From Anaerolineales bacterium (GTDB lineage: Bacteria > Chloroflexota > Anaerolineae > Anaerolineales > UBA11858), in the NCBI GenBank assembly GCA_015485245.1, contig WFTY01000139.1, positions 1-15,577 on the forward strand: a DNA stretch of 15,577 bases. The letters run 5' to 3'. Of the stretch, positions 1 through 7,716 are shown one piece after another. How positions within the stretch are numbered: the first letter of the stretch is position 1; the number at the start of each line of letters is the position of its first letter. The notes beneath the pieces were generated by a model. That model worked only from the letters and a program-made list of their open reading frames with translations. It was not told the origin of the DNA and searched no databases. A program made the position numbers and the translations under genes.

Positions 1-1124
1 AAGTCCCAACCCCAACCGAGCGGGTCGGAGAGCACAGAGAGCACATAATGCGCTTTGGGCAGCGCAAAAGACAACGTGAAGGCCACCCAGGCAGAAAGCC
101 CCAAGGGGAGCAAGGCCTGCGCCTGGCTGGCGATCGCCTGGCGAAGGGAAAACTTGCGCTGACTTCCTCTGCTGAACCACACCGCCAGGCTGAACGCGCC
201 GGGCAACAACACCAGGTTCAAGGCAAAGAACCCCAGGGCGTAGTGCGCCCACTCAAGCGATCCGATGGCATAGGCGGCGTTCTTCAACGCTCCCCATTGC
301 CCGGTAAACACCGCGGCGAAAGTCAGCGCCGATCCCAGCATCACGCTGGCAAAAAAGGCTTCGTCCAGTTTGCGCCCGGGGCGGGCTGAGAGCAGGTCTT
401 CTCCCCAGGGGCGAATGTTAAGCGCCAGGTTGTCACTGGGGCAGGCGCGCAGACACTCCAGGCACAAACCACAGGCCGCGCTATCCACCAGCGCAACCGG
501 GTACACGCCCCACGGACAAACCTGGTAGCAGGTCTTGGGACGGTGGGCCGCGCAAATGGACTTGTCCAGCGCGCGCACTTCCACCGGAGCCGTCTTGGCA
601 TAAATGCCGGTGAAGCCGCCAATAGGACAGATATAATTGCAAAAGGCGCGCTTTTCAAAGAACAGACTGAGGCCAATCGCCAGGGCGAACAACGCCGCCA
701 GCACCCAGGCGGTGACGCGCGGGTTGGTGAGCGTGACCGCGCTGAAAATGCCGATCAGCAGAAAGGCGCCAGATTGCAGCCAGGTTCCTCGCAGTTTCTT
801 TGGCCAGCGCCGGTTGAGACCCAGGCCCTTTCCACGGCTGAGGATGCCGCCCTTTTGCAACCAGTCACCCGGCAGGGGAATGGGGCACACGCTGCACCAG
901 GAGCGCCCGCCCAAAGGGATGAACCCCAGCTTAAGCGCCGTCCACCAGGCGATCCACACGAAGATGATGGCGAAGTTGTGGCTGCCGACGCGTGAACCGG
1001 CGATCCCCGCGATGATGGCGAAGACAAACCCCGCCAGGGCGACCGCGCGGACGAGGAACTGCGGCCAGGGGCTTTCCAGCCAGGGGCGCAACCAGGAAAC
1101 CCGGTAAAGGTTCAAACGTCCCAT
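1..1124 (-). CDS. Polyferredoxin-type 4Fe-4S integral membrane protein (NapH/NosR/CcoG-like), C-terminus outside window
   Basis: I translated this partial frame by hand; 374 codons lie in the window and the 3' end runs off the left edge. It has hydrophobic helices at about residues 24-42 and 49-66, CSVCP at 77-81, helices near 118-156, CNYICP at 162-167, an isolated C191, CYQVCP at 199-204, then CGLCLECLRACP at 218-229, which is a ferredoxin-type 4Fe-4S ligand set. Further helices follow near 258-275, 290-315 and 335-355. NapH, NosR and CcoG proteins combine such CxxxCP membrane motifs with cytoplasmic 4Fe-4S clusters and move electrons across or at the membrane. Position behind a CuA cupredoxin suggests the two exchange electrons or that this protein supports copper-enzyme assembly (inference). 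The ATG has a G-rich stretch immediately before it rather than a well-spaced ribosome site. A 14-codon ORF (1112-1156, minus) overlaps the start and could couple translation. Exact subfamily is uncertain. Confidence 0.85.
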   Translation of the reverse strand, partial: MGRLNLYRVSWLRPWLESPWPQFLVRAVALAGFVFAIIAGIAGSRVGSHNFAIIFVWIAWWTALKLGFIPLGGRSWCSVCPIPLPGDWLQKGGILSRGKGLGLNRRWPKKLRGTWLQSGAFLLIGIFSAVTLTNPRVTAWVLAALFALAIGLSLFFEKRAFCNYICPIGGFTGIYAKTAPVEVRALDKSICAAHRPKTCYQVCPWGVYPVALVDSAACGLCLECLRACPSDNLALNIRPWGEDLLSARPGRKLDEAFFASVMLGSALTFAAVFTGQWGALKNAAYAIGSLEWAHYALGFFALNLVLLPGAFSLAVWFSRGSQRKFSLRQAIASQAQALLPLGLSAWVAFTLSFALPKAHYVLSVLSDPLGWGWD

Positions 1125-1183
1125 CCGCCCCCGTTGAACAGGTACGCCTGACGCATTTTCACCAGGCAACAGTCGGGGGAGAT

Positions 1184-1636
1184 TCACTTCGGCCACTTCC
1201 ACATCCCCACCGCGGAGAGCACTAACGCCAGGGCGCCAGCGCGCAATAACAGCGTGTTCGGCCCTACCTGGAGCTTGCCAATCATGAAGGGGTGCATATC
1301 GCCACAGGTCACCGAGCAGCGGAAACGAAAGCTGCCCGCGCGATCGGCGACGAAGGTCAAACGCGCCACCTGGCCGGGATCAACCTGCACGCTCACATCA
1401 TACCCATCGATGAACAGGCCGTGTACCACATCGGTGGAGGTCAGCTCGATCGTCACCCGATCGCCAGGATTGACCTGGATCGCAGCAGGCGAAAAAGCGA
1501 ATCGGCTGGCTTCCACACGCAAGATGCGCTCGACGGGTGGCTTTGAAGGGGAAGGCAGCGGCGCAAAAGCGATCAGCAACACGGCAACCAGCACACCGCC
1601 CAACACACCCGGATTGCGCCGAAACACGATACTCAT
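1184..1636 (-). CDS. Membrane-anchored CuA-type cupredoxin (cytochrome c oxidase subunit II-like)
   Basis: 150 aa. An N-terminal hydrophobic segment (about 11-28) exports and anchors the protein. The cupredoxin domain spans about 35-125. The binuclear CuA ligand pattern is complete: H72 (in VVHGLFI), then CSVTCGDMHPFM with C107, C111, H115 and M118. A second hydrophobic segment (127-146) closes the protein, so both ends are probably in the membrane with the copper site outside. It is far shorter than true CoxB and lacks its two-helix hairpin, so it is a stand-alone electron carrier or copper-relay module rather than an oxidase subunit (inference). I chose the internal ATG at 1636 because it has an AGGTGG ribosome site upstream; the longer frame upstream overlaps the PCYCGC gene and encodes nothing recognisable. 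It lies 49 bp after the PCYCGC gene and before the 4Fe-4S membrane protein. Confidence 0.88.
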   Translation of the reverse strand: MSIVFRRNPGVLGGVLVAVLLIAFAPLPSPSKPPVERILRVEASRFAFSPAAIQVNPGDRVTIELTSTDVVHGLFIDGYDVSVQVDPGQVARLTFVADRAGSFRFRCSVTCGDMHPFMIGKLQVGPNTLLLRAGALALVLSAVGMWKWPK

Positions 1637-1685
1637 CCGACCACCTGGCTCATTCGACCACCCGCCCATCCAACCGGTGTGATCG

Positions 1686-2117
1686 TCACGGCATATTGGA
1701 CGGCCCGAAGGCGCTGTACGTCTGGTCAATATAAGCGCGGATTTCCGGCATGGCTTTGCCTTCATCCAGCATGCGCATGGCGTCCTGAGTGATGTCCACA
1801 CAGATCGAACAACCCAGGGCGTGTTCTTCGAACACCAAGGAGCCATCGGCGTTCTCGTCGGCCACGTAACAAGAGTAATTGGACGTATGCCCCATTGCAC
1901 CGCAGCCGCAGTAACAGGGCAACTGGGTGAGTACATCCGGATTGGCGACGGCAAAGCGATACGCGTCGCTGACCACTTCGGGCGCGGCCTGCACGTCAGG
2001 CGGCATTTCTTCCATAGGGGCCAGCGTATACGCCGCGGAACCAGCCAAACTGCACCCCGCCAGCGCCAAAGCGATCAGTATGAGCATCCCGACAACAACA
2101 ACCGACTTCTTCTGCAT
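1686..2117 (-). CDS. PCYCGC-motif lipoprotein
   Basis: 143 aa. A lipoprotein signal with lipobox LALAGC puts the acylated Cys at residue 22. The diagnostic PCYCGC motif is at 67-72 and further Cys residues are at 83, 103 and 106 (LGCSICVD), giving a compact Cys-rich domain that matches the PCYCGC family (Pfam-type domain of unknown function; general family recognition). H77 is a further potential ligand. The C-terminal part (110-135) is a predicted helix. The family has no proven function; the dense thiol set and the CuA cupredoxin next door suggest copper or thiol chemistry outside the membrane (inference). The start has AGGAG 8-9 bases upstream. It is the first gene of its operon and is preceded by the shared operator/promoter at 2151-2219. 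Confidence 0.9.
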   Translation of the reverse strand: MQKKSVVVVGMLILIALALAGCSLAGSAAYTLAPMEEMPPDVQAAPEVVSDAYRFAVANPDVLTQLPCYCGCGAMGHTSNYSCYVADENADGSLVFEEHALGCSICVDITQDAMRMLDEGKAMPEIRAYIDQTYSAFGPSNMP

Positions 2118-2150
2118 AGCATTTCTCCTCGGAAGACGAGTATTTCCCTC

Positions 2151-2179
2151 ATCTTACCGGAAGCCAGACAGCGCGTCAT
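2151..2179 (-). promoter_or_regulatory. Promoter of the PCYCGC-cupredoxin-polyferredoxin operon
   Basis: On the minus strand, -35 ATGACG (2179-2174), a 17-nt spacer and -10 TAAGAT (2156-2151). The pentamer GGCGC directly abuts the -35 on its upstream side. The start site would fall near 2144, giving a leader of about 27 nt with a good ribosome site. The hexamers are weak against the sigma-70 consensus but are reproduced at the same spacing in front of the other operons described here, which is the main support. Confidence 0.7.
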
Positions 2180-2201
2180 GCGCCAGATCGCTCGTTTTGG
2201 G

Positions 2202-2219
2202 GTAGGCAATATTGCCTAT
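2202..2219. promoter_or_regulatory. Operator copy 1 (ATAGGC-N6-GCCTAC inverted repeat)
   Basis: Positions 2203-2218 are a perfect 16-bp palindrome (TAGGCAATATTGCCTA). It lies 22 nt upstream of the -35 of the PCYCGC operon and immediately after the stop codon of the preceding operon. The TAGGC/GCCTA half-sites with a 6-bp spacer recur at 8807-8824 and 13700-13717. The spacing is that of a dimeric activator bound about 66 bp upstream of the start site. There is no T-tract, so it is not a terminator. Confidence 0.8.
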
Positions 2220-2224
2220 GTCTT

Positions 2225-3505
2225 TCATCCCTCATCCACAGGAGAAGCCTCATGCTCTTCTTCCGCCATCAAGAGCACCTTCCCACGGAGGATCAGCGCC
2301 TCTCGTTGTTGTTGATAATCTTCCTCAGAAATCTCGCCCGCACGATATGTATCATCCAGGGCGGCGATCTCAGCGATCAGATGGCGATATGCCACCGAAT
2401 CCAGGGAGTCATCCCATTCGTCCTCCAGATCATGTTGCGGCCTGCGCCACCACCAGATCCCCGCGGCGACCAGGGCGAGGCCGAGCACCAGCGCGCCCAG
2501 GCCCATTTCTCGCCGTGAAGCAGCTAGCGAACTACCGGACGCCGCGGCATCACTTTCCCCGAGGAGGGGCACCTCATTGGTGGGCCGGCCAGAGATCGCG
2601 ATATCAATGCTCTCGCCCGCCTTCAACGAGGGATGCGAATACACATCGAAAACAAAACCATCCTGTGTGGTTTGAGTGCGTTCAAACGTCAGGCCATCCC
2701 CTGCAAATTGAATCCCATCGTCCTGCGCGATGAGGAATTCCAGGCGTTCCACGCCCATGGGAGGAGCAAAAACAAATTCCAATTGATCCGTGTAGGGCAG
2801 GAAATAACGCACCGCCACCTGGGTGGAACCCTGCCCCGGCGCAATGGGGGCAGTATCGGCAAAGCCGCCGGGGAACTGAATAAAACGCCCGTCGTTCTGG
2901 CTGTTAAAGGTGACCGCGATGGCCTCCTCCGGCAGCGGGAACTGCAGGGTGGCACTACGCCCATCTTCCAAAGTCACAGCATCAGCGACGGTGTACTCCC
3001 CCGCGTTGGAGAGGATATACATCTCCAACACCTCCAGGCCTCCCTGATCGAAATAAAACAACACATGGCTCTGATCGATGCTCACCGCAGATAAATCAGC
3101 CGCCGTTTCATAAATCGGCAGTTCAAACTCCAGCGAGGTAGCGTCCAGTTCGGGAGACTGAACATCAGAAAAATACGTCACACCGTTGTAACTGGCCATC
3201 ACGGCGTAAACCAGGTCTGGATCAAACCCCACATCCGAAAACAGAAAACTGCCATCGGGCTGCGACTGCCCGTGGAGCATACCAATGCCGTTGTAATTCT
3301 TATCCCAGATATGTAGCATCAGGTCAAGCTGTTCGAGGACGGTCCCCCCAGGGCTTTTGTTGACGATCTGACCGACCACGTCACCGCCGGGCGCCACGAG
3401 GGTATCCCCCTCGGGCGGGGTGGGCGTTTGCGCGTACGCGTTCAGCCCCGGCAGGCCAGCCAGGCCCAGGGCGACGAACAAAATCAAAAGGCTTTTAATG
3501 CGCAT
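2225..3505 (-). CDS. Large secreted/membrane-anchored protein of unknown function, last gene of the cytochrome c maturation operon
   Basis: 426 aa. A signal peptide covers residues 1-25 (cleavage plausible after AYA). A beta-rich outside region (about 30-320) follows, beginning with a segment (GGDVVGQIVNKSPGG, then DGSFLFSDVG) that resembles carboxypeptidase-regulatory-like beta sandwiches. One TM helix lies at about 334-353, ending in WWWRR. The cytosolic tail contains EIAALDDTYRAGEISEEDYQ, the same helix-turn pattern as in the neighbouring zinc-ribbon protein and in CcmI N-terminal regions. ATG 3505 is chosen because GGAG lies 9 bases upstream; a longer frame exists but its N-terminal part is only the antisense-frame shadow of the neighbour. 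It overlaps the preceding gene by 11 bp, so translation is probably coupled. No function is known to me; context suggests a role in cytochrome c assembly. Confidence 0.85.
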   Translation of the reverse strand: MRIKSLLILFVALGLAGLPGLNAYAQTPTPPEGDTLVAPGGDVVGQIVNKSPGGTVLEQLDLMLHIWDKNYNGIGMLHGQSQPDGSFLFSDVGFDPDLVYAVMASYNGVTYFSDVQSPELDATSLEFELPIYETAADLSAVSIDQSHVLFYFDQGGLEVLEMYILSNAGEYTVADAVTLEDGRSATLQFPLPEEAIAVTFNSQNDGRFIQFPGGFADTAPIAPGQGSTQVAVRYFLPYTDQLEFVFAPPMGVERLEFLIAQDDGIQFAGDGLTFERTQTTQDGFVFDVYSHPSLKAGESIDIAISGRPTNEVPLLGESDAAASGSSLAASRREMGLGALVLGLALVAAGIWWWRRPQHDLEDEWDDSLDSVAYRHLIAEIAALDDTYRAGEISEEDYQQQREALILRGKVLLMAEEEHEASPVDEG

Positions 3506-3998
3506 GCTTTTCTCCGTTGTTTCCATCTTGCTCAAGTTGTTGACCACAGTGAGAACAGAAACGATCCTCCGTCCGGTTCTCGTGCCCACACGCCGGGCAC
3601 GGGTTGATGCGCGCGTGACCGCAGGAGGGACAAAACCGATCGCTCTCCTGAAGCGCGGCCTCACATTGCGGACAGATAGCCGCCTCCTTTTTACGCTGGC
3701 GGCGCTTGCGGATGATCTCTTCCAGGATTTCCTCTTCCTTTTTTCGGGCCTCAATCGCCCGCGCCGCCTGCGCCAGCAACTCGGCGCGGATCGCCCGATA
3801 ATCGGCCTCCGTGATCTTATCCGTCTGATAATCAAACTCCAAATCGCGCAAAGCCAGCAAAGCCCGCTCATGGGAATCTGCCGCCGGAGTCCGCGCCGCG
3901 CTTCGGCGCGCTGGCGATGGCCGCCGGAAGGGGTCAAACACAACAGGCAATACCAGAATAACCAGCGCCAGGCCCACAAAGATCGCTCCCAGGTTCAT
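3495..3998 (-). CDS. CcmI-like membrane protein with double zinc ribbon
   Basis: 167 aa. TM helix at 4-21, then a CcmI-like helical stretch (LALRDLEFDYQTDKITEADY at about 48-67) and a charged coiled-coil (75-105). Four CxxC knuckles form two zinc ribbons: C109/C112 with C123/C126, and C134/C137 with C148/C151. CcmI assists apocytochrome c handling next to CcmF/CcmH in system I, and the position directly after ccmH fits that role. The zinc ribbons in place of the TPR domain of proteobacterial CcmI are unlike the textbook protein. The ribosome site AGGTGAG overlaps the ccmH stop codon, with a gap of 9 bp. Function by context is inference; the domain content is seen directly. Confidence 0.88.
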   Translation of the reverse strand: MNLGAIFVGLALVILVLPVVFDPFRRPSPARRSAARTPAADSHERALLALRDLEFDYQTDKITEADYRAIRAELLAQAARAIEARKKEEEILEEIIRKRRQRKKEAAICPQCEAALQESDRFCPSCGHARINPCPACGHENRTEDRFCSHCGQQLEQDGNNGEKHAH

Positions 3999-4007
3999 GT
4001 TCTCACC

Positions 4008-4496
4008 TCAATCTATTTCCCGTAGTTCGTTTTCAATCTGCGCCAGAATTTCCTGTGAAATCTGCTGTTCAGTCGTTAGCGGGACCGCCGCCTCGGCGTG
4101 AGCAGTTCGCCAGGTGCTCAAAATCTGCCAGACGATCACAACACCCAGCAGCGCGGCGATGACCGGCAGGAGCCACACCAACGAGGTAAAACCCGAACGC
4201 CGCGGCTCGGCAAGCACGCGCTCACCGTATTGTTCAACGAAATAGTCGATGATCTCCTCTTCCGTCCAGCCAGCGGCCAGCTGGCTCTTGATTTGCGCCC
4301 GCCAGTCCTTACAGGCTTGCGTTTCACAAACGTCCAGCGGGGTGTTCGGGCAAACCGGGCAGTACAACTGTTTAGCGATGGTGTTGACATCGTTATCGCT
4401 GGGGAAATCGGGGTTGGTTTCCTGGGCGTGGACGGTCAAAACCGCCAAACCGGCCGTCATCAGTATCAGCAAGCTAATCAGGATTTTTCGCAACAT
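4008..4496 (-). CDS. ccmH: Cytochrome c maturation protein CcmH
   Basis: 162 aa. Signal/TM segment at 5-24, the redox-active motif YCPVC (C46, C49), then two additional cysteines in DVCETQAC (C57, C62), and a three-helix CcmH domain ending in VEQYGERVLAEPRRSGFTSLVWLLP, which is typical of the family. A second TM (about 105-127) and a short cytosolic tail follow. CcmH reduces the disulfide of apocytochrome c CxxCH before heme attachment by CcmF. The PLDVCETQAC extension after the CxxC is common outside classic proteobacterial CcmH. I chose ATG 4496, which has GAGG just upstream and a proper signal sequence. It lies 4 bp after ccmF. Confidence 0.95.
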   Translation of the reverse strand: MLRKILISLLILMTAGLAVLTVHAQETNPDFPSDNDVNTIAKQLYCPVCPNTPLDVCETQACKDWRAQIKSQLAAGWTEEEIIDYFVEQYGERVLAEPRRSGFTSLVWLLPVIAALLGVVIVWQILSTWRTAHAEAAVPLTTEQQISQEILAQIENELREID

Positions 4497-4500
4497 GACC

Positions 4501-6576
4501 TCAGTCTCCCGCAAGGTACGAAAGGGATGCCTGGCGCGGCTTGAGCGTGTAGGTCGCGCCTTCCCGATCACGCGAGGGGCTCCATGCAGCGATCAACGTG
4601 CCGAGGATCATCACCAAACCGCCCAGCCACGTCCAGCCAATCAAGGGATTGATATAGATTTTGAACGTCGAAGATTGGAAGCCAATCTCCTCCCAACCCA
4701 CCAGCAAGGCGTACACATCGCCCGCGGCGGTTGAATACACACCAGGGATGGTCACCGGTTGTTGTTGAACGACGAAGTAATCACGTCGCGGGTTGAGTTG
4801 GGTCACCAGCTCGCCGTTTTTGAACAGCGAGGTTGTGGCTTCCAGCACCTCGCGCCCATCCGAACCAGGGTAGTAATCCAGGCTGTCGAAGCGGAGCGAG
4901 TACTCCCCAATTTGCAGGCTCTCGCCCAGCTGGAGAGTCCCCTGCGTCTCCGACTTGAGATAAGCGTCCCCAATGAAGCCCAGAGCAATCATCACCACGC
5001 CCAGGTGGATGATGTACCCACCGTAACGGCGGCGATTGCGACCGATCAGTTTCTGGAATGCCACCCAGGGAGATTCGCCCCGCCCCCTGATGCGCGCGCG
5101 GACGCCTTTCCAGAATTCCATCAGAATGGCAAGCACGACAAAGGTCACCAACCAGAGCGCCGGATAAACCGCCGGGTGCATGCGATGAGCATACCCCCAC
5201 ACGCCGGAGAGCACCAACGAGGCGGCAAAGGGCACCCAGATCGCCTTCCCCAGTTTGCGCACCGCCTGTTTCCGCCAGGCGAACAGAGGCGCGATCCCCA
5301 TCAACAGCACCAGCGCAGCAAAGAGCGGCCCGGTGACCCGTTTGAAGTACGGCGGCCCAACGGTGATCTTGGTGCCGGTCACCAGCTCTGAGATCAACGG
5401 AAACACCGTCCCCCAGAAGACGGCAAACGTGATCGCCAGGAAAAGCATGTTTTGCAGCAGGAACGCCGCCTCGCGCGACAGGAAACTTTCCAGCTGATGA
5501 TCGGATTTCAAGGTATCCCAACGGGCGAACAGCAGCGAGAGCGAACCGAGGAAGGTCAGGCCGATGAAGCCGAAGAAGGCCGGCCCCAGGGCCGTCTTGG
5601 AAAAAGCGTGCACCGAACTGATGACCCCGGTACGGGTGATGAAAGTGCCGAACAAAGCCAGCGAGTAGGTCAGGATGATTAACACCATGTTCCATTTCTT
5701 CAACATGCCGCGCTTTTCGGTCATCATCACCGAGTGCAAAAAGGCGGTGCCGGTCAGCCAGGGCATCAGCATGGCGTTTTCCACCGGGTCCCAGCCCCAG
5801 AATCCGCCCCATCCCAGCACATCGTAGGCCCACCGGCCGCCCAACACCAAGCCAATGGAGAGGAAAATCCAGGCCACCAGCGTCCAACGGCGCGTAGCGC
5901 GGATCCACTCATCGCCGCTCGATTTCCCCGTGATGAGCGCAGCGATGGCAAAGGCGTAAGGGATCACAAATCCGGTAAAGCCCAGGTAGGTTGTGGGCGG
6001 ATGGCCGATCATGCCAAAATGTCGCAGCAACGGGTTCAAGCCGCTGCCATCTTCGGGGATGTAGGGCATCGCTCCCGCGGGCTGGAAGATCGCCATGGTC
6101 AGTTCGGCGGCGCCCGGAAAATGCCACATGCGGGTGAAGGGGTTGGTGATGAAGACGACCACGCCGATGAAGAAAGCCGTCGTCAACATGGCGACGGCGA
6201 TCACATAGGGCATCAGCTCGCGATCACGCTCCCATTTCCGCAGCAGCACCACCATAACAAAGCCAGACATCAGCCAGGCCCAGAACAGCACCGAGCCCTG
6301 CTGCCCGCCCCAAAGGGCGGTCACCCGCAGGAAAGGGGACATCGCCCGGCTGGAGACATCCGCCACATAGGCGAGGGAAAAATCCAGGGCGTATAGCGCG
6401 TACACGACGGCGAAGACAGAAATCGTCAGGAGGGGGAAGGTTAGAATCGCCGCGTTGCGGGCACTTTCCACCCAGGTATCCTGGTTCGTGCGCCCCCCGT
6501 AGTAGGAGGCCAGGGTGGCATAGACGCCCAGCACAAACGCCAGGACTAAAGCAAGCAAACCAACATCGGTCAACAT
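4501..6576 (-). CDS. ccmF: Cytochrome c-type biogenesis protein CcmF (heme lyase)
   Basis: 691 aa, usual length or slightly longer. It is polytopic, with the signature tryptophan-rich heme-handling WWD segment GWGGFWGWDPVENAML at 255-270. Conserved GLNPLLRHFGMIGHPPTTYLGF lies around 179-200 (H192 a probable heme ligand), followed by SVHAF at 321-325. The C-terminal periplasmic part (about 535-650) is beta-rich, ending with a last TM helix near 655-675. CcmF forms the thioether bonds between heme and the apocytochrome CxxCH cysteines. GGAG of the ribosome site shares bases with the TAG stop of the upstream thioredoxin gene (9 bp gap). ccmA, ccmB, ccmC and ccmE are not in this window and would have to be elsewhere. 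Confidence 0.97.
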   Translation of the reverse strand: MLTDVGLLALVLAFVLGVYATLASYYGGRTNQDTWVESARNAAILTFPLLTISVFAVVYALYALDFSLAYVADVSSRAMSPFLRVTALWGGQQGSVLFWAWLMSGFVMVVLLRKWERDRELMPYVIAVAMLTTAFFIGVVVFITNPFTRMWHFPGAAELTMAIFQPAGAMPYIPEDGSGLNPLLRHFGMIGHPPTTYLGFTGFVIPYAFAIAALITGKSSGDEWIRATRRWTLVAWIFLSIGLVLGGRWAYDVLGWGGFWGWDPVENAMLMPWLTGTAFLHSVMMTEKRGMLKKWNMVLIILTYSLALFGTFITRTGVISSVHAFSKTALGPAFFGFIGLTFLGSLSLLFARWDTLKSDHQLESFLSREAAFLLQNMLFLAITFAVFWGTVFPLISELVTGTKITVGPPYFKRVTGPLFAALVLLMGIAPLFAWRKQAVRKLGKAIWVPFAASLVLSGVWGYAHRMHPAVYPALWLVTFVVLAILMEFWKGVRARIRGRGESPWVAFQKLIGRNRRRYGGYIIHLGVVMIALGFIGDAYLKSETQGTLQLGESLQIGEYSLRFDSLDYYPGSDGREVLEATTSLFKNGELVTQLNPRRDYFVVQQQPVTIPGVYSTAAGDVYALLVGWEEIGFQSSTFKIYINPLIGWTWLGGLVMILGTLIAAWSPSRDREGATYTLKPRQASLSYLAGD

Positions 6577-6585
6577 ACTGTGCTC

Positions 6586-7200
6586 CTATTGAGAAGGTTC
6601 TTCAGGCGTGTAAGGCTCGGCGAGCAATTCGTCGATTTTGTTATCCAGCTCCGGGGGCTGGAGCGGGCCGATCTTCACGCCGCGCAGCTCGCCGTTCTTG
6701 GCCACGTAGTACGTCTCCGGGACGCCCTGAATGTTGTACGCCTGCGAAATGCGCGTGCCGAGATCGGGGCCGTTGTAATAGGTGATGTCGAACTCCGCGA
6801 TGTAAGCCAGGGCTTCCTCTTCGGTATCTACGTAATCCACGCCGATGAAAACCACGCCCTGATCCTTATACTTGCGCCAGGTCTGCTCCAGGTAGGGCGC
6901 TTCTTCACGGCAGGGAGGGCACCAGGAAGCCCAGAAATTGATGATGACCACCTGGCCGCGCAACTCGCTCAAGGTGATCGTCTCTCCATCAAAGGTCGTC
7001 AAAGTAAAATCGGGCGCCATGCCGCTATCCACCGGCCCGCGCTGCACCCGGATCAACCCCCAGGCCAGCAACCCCAGCAGGGCGACGATGAAGCCATAGG
7101 CCAGCAGGGAAACCAGCGAGCGCGGGCCACCCTCCCCACCCTCGCCTTGCGCCACTTCAGGATCGATTGCCTTTTCACCGAGATGGATATTCTCTGTCAT
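6586..7200 (-). CDS. TlpA/ResA/CcmG-type membrane-anchored thiol-disulfide oxidoreductase
   Basis: 204 aa. Acidic cytosolic N-terminus, one TM helix (about 29-50) and an outside thioredoxin domain (60-195). The active site WCPPC has C94 and C97 in the usual FWASWCPPCREE context, and the cis-proline is in GVPETYYV (P161). The GVPE signature is typical of CcmG/ResA proteins that keep apocytochrome c cysteines reduced. Its position directly before ccmF fits a CcmG (DsbE) role, with ResA being the functional equivalent in system II. The start codon overlaps the stop of the previous gene (ATGA), so translation is coupled. Confidence 0.93.
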   Translation of the reverse strand: MTENIHLGEKAIDPEVAQGEGGEGGPRSLVSLLAYGFIVALLGLLAWGLIRVQRGPVDSGMAPDFTLTTFDGETITLSELRGQVVIINFWASWCPPCREEAPYLEQTWRKYKDQGVVFIGVDYVDTEEEALAYIAEFDITYYNGPDLGTRISQAYNIQGVPETYYVAKNGELRGVKIGPLQPPELDNKIDELLAEPYTPEEPSQ

Positions 7201-7706
7201 GGGTAAAACTCCAAAATTTCCTGGATGGCCTGCTGCGCGATGCTGAGATCGGCGGCCAACCAGATGATTAGCTTGTCGGCTTGAAAATAAAAATGTCTTT
7301 GCCCCATACCGTCCAGTTGATAGACCACGCGTCCCCCGTCCTCAAACTCTCCTGAGGGGGTGAAAGGGGAATTGCCCTGAGCGATCTTGGCCTCCATGTC
7401 GATGACCATCTTGCGGGCCAGCAAACCCAGGGGGCTTTCGGCAACCCAAATCTTAGCCTCTTGATTCACCCCATAGACCCCCACCGCGCCTCCTACCAGG
7501 GGGAACGCCTGGCGATGCAGACGCTCAAACTCATTCAACGCCTGCCTGCCCTCGCTGACCGCGGTCAAGGGGAGCGAGGCAACGGCAGGGGGCAGCGGCA
7601 CAACCCCTGGGCTGGAAACCAACTGATTGAAATACAAAACGCCGCCCCCAGCGAGGATCAGAGCCAGGCCAGCCAGGACGACCAGAAAAGGAAGCAATTT
7701 TTTCAT
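7197..7706 (-). CDS. Single-TM anchored protein of unknown function
   Basis: 169 aa. N-terminal TM anchor (about 5-26), proline-rich linker (30-41), then a mixed alpha/beta domain (45-165) without cysteines and with no motif I recognise. The translated features are VGVYGVNQEAKIWVAESP and a C-terminal ADLSIAQQAIQEILEF helix. ATG 7706 is preferred because it begins the basic-hydrophobic anchor MKKLLPFLVV; the 15 codons upstream overlap the previous gene. No clear ribosome site is seen, so the 10-bp gap to the preceding stop suggests reinitiation. Stop and the next start overlap as ATGA. Placement in a cytochrome c maturation operon is the only functional clue. Confidence 0.8.
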   Translation of the reverse strand: MKKLLPFLVVLAGLALILAGGGVLYFNQLVSSPGVVPLPPAVASLPLTAVSEGRQALNEFERLHRQAFPLVGGAVGVYGVNQEAKIWVAESPLGLLARKMVIDMEAKIAQGNSPFTPSGEFEDGGRVVYQLDGMGQRHFYFQADKLIIWLAADLSIAQQAIQEILEFYP

Positions 7707-7716
7707 CGGCGCCAGA

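Noticed and set aside
1184..1954. Longer 256-aa version of the cupredoxin
   Set aside because: The first 106 residues overlap the PCYCGC gene in another frame and look like shadow sequence; the internal start has a ribosome site and signal segment.
2202..2219. The 16-bp palindrome as terminator of the upstream operon
   Set aside because: It is AT-containing, lacks a T-tract and recurs upstream of other promoters at fixed spacing.
4781..5908. A 375-codon minus-strand open frame
   Set aside because: It is another frame inside ccmF, rich in Gly/Arg, without domains.
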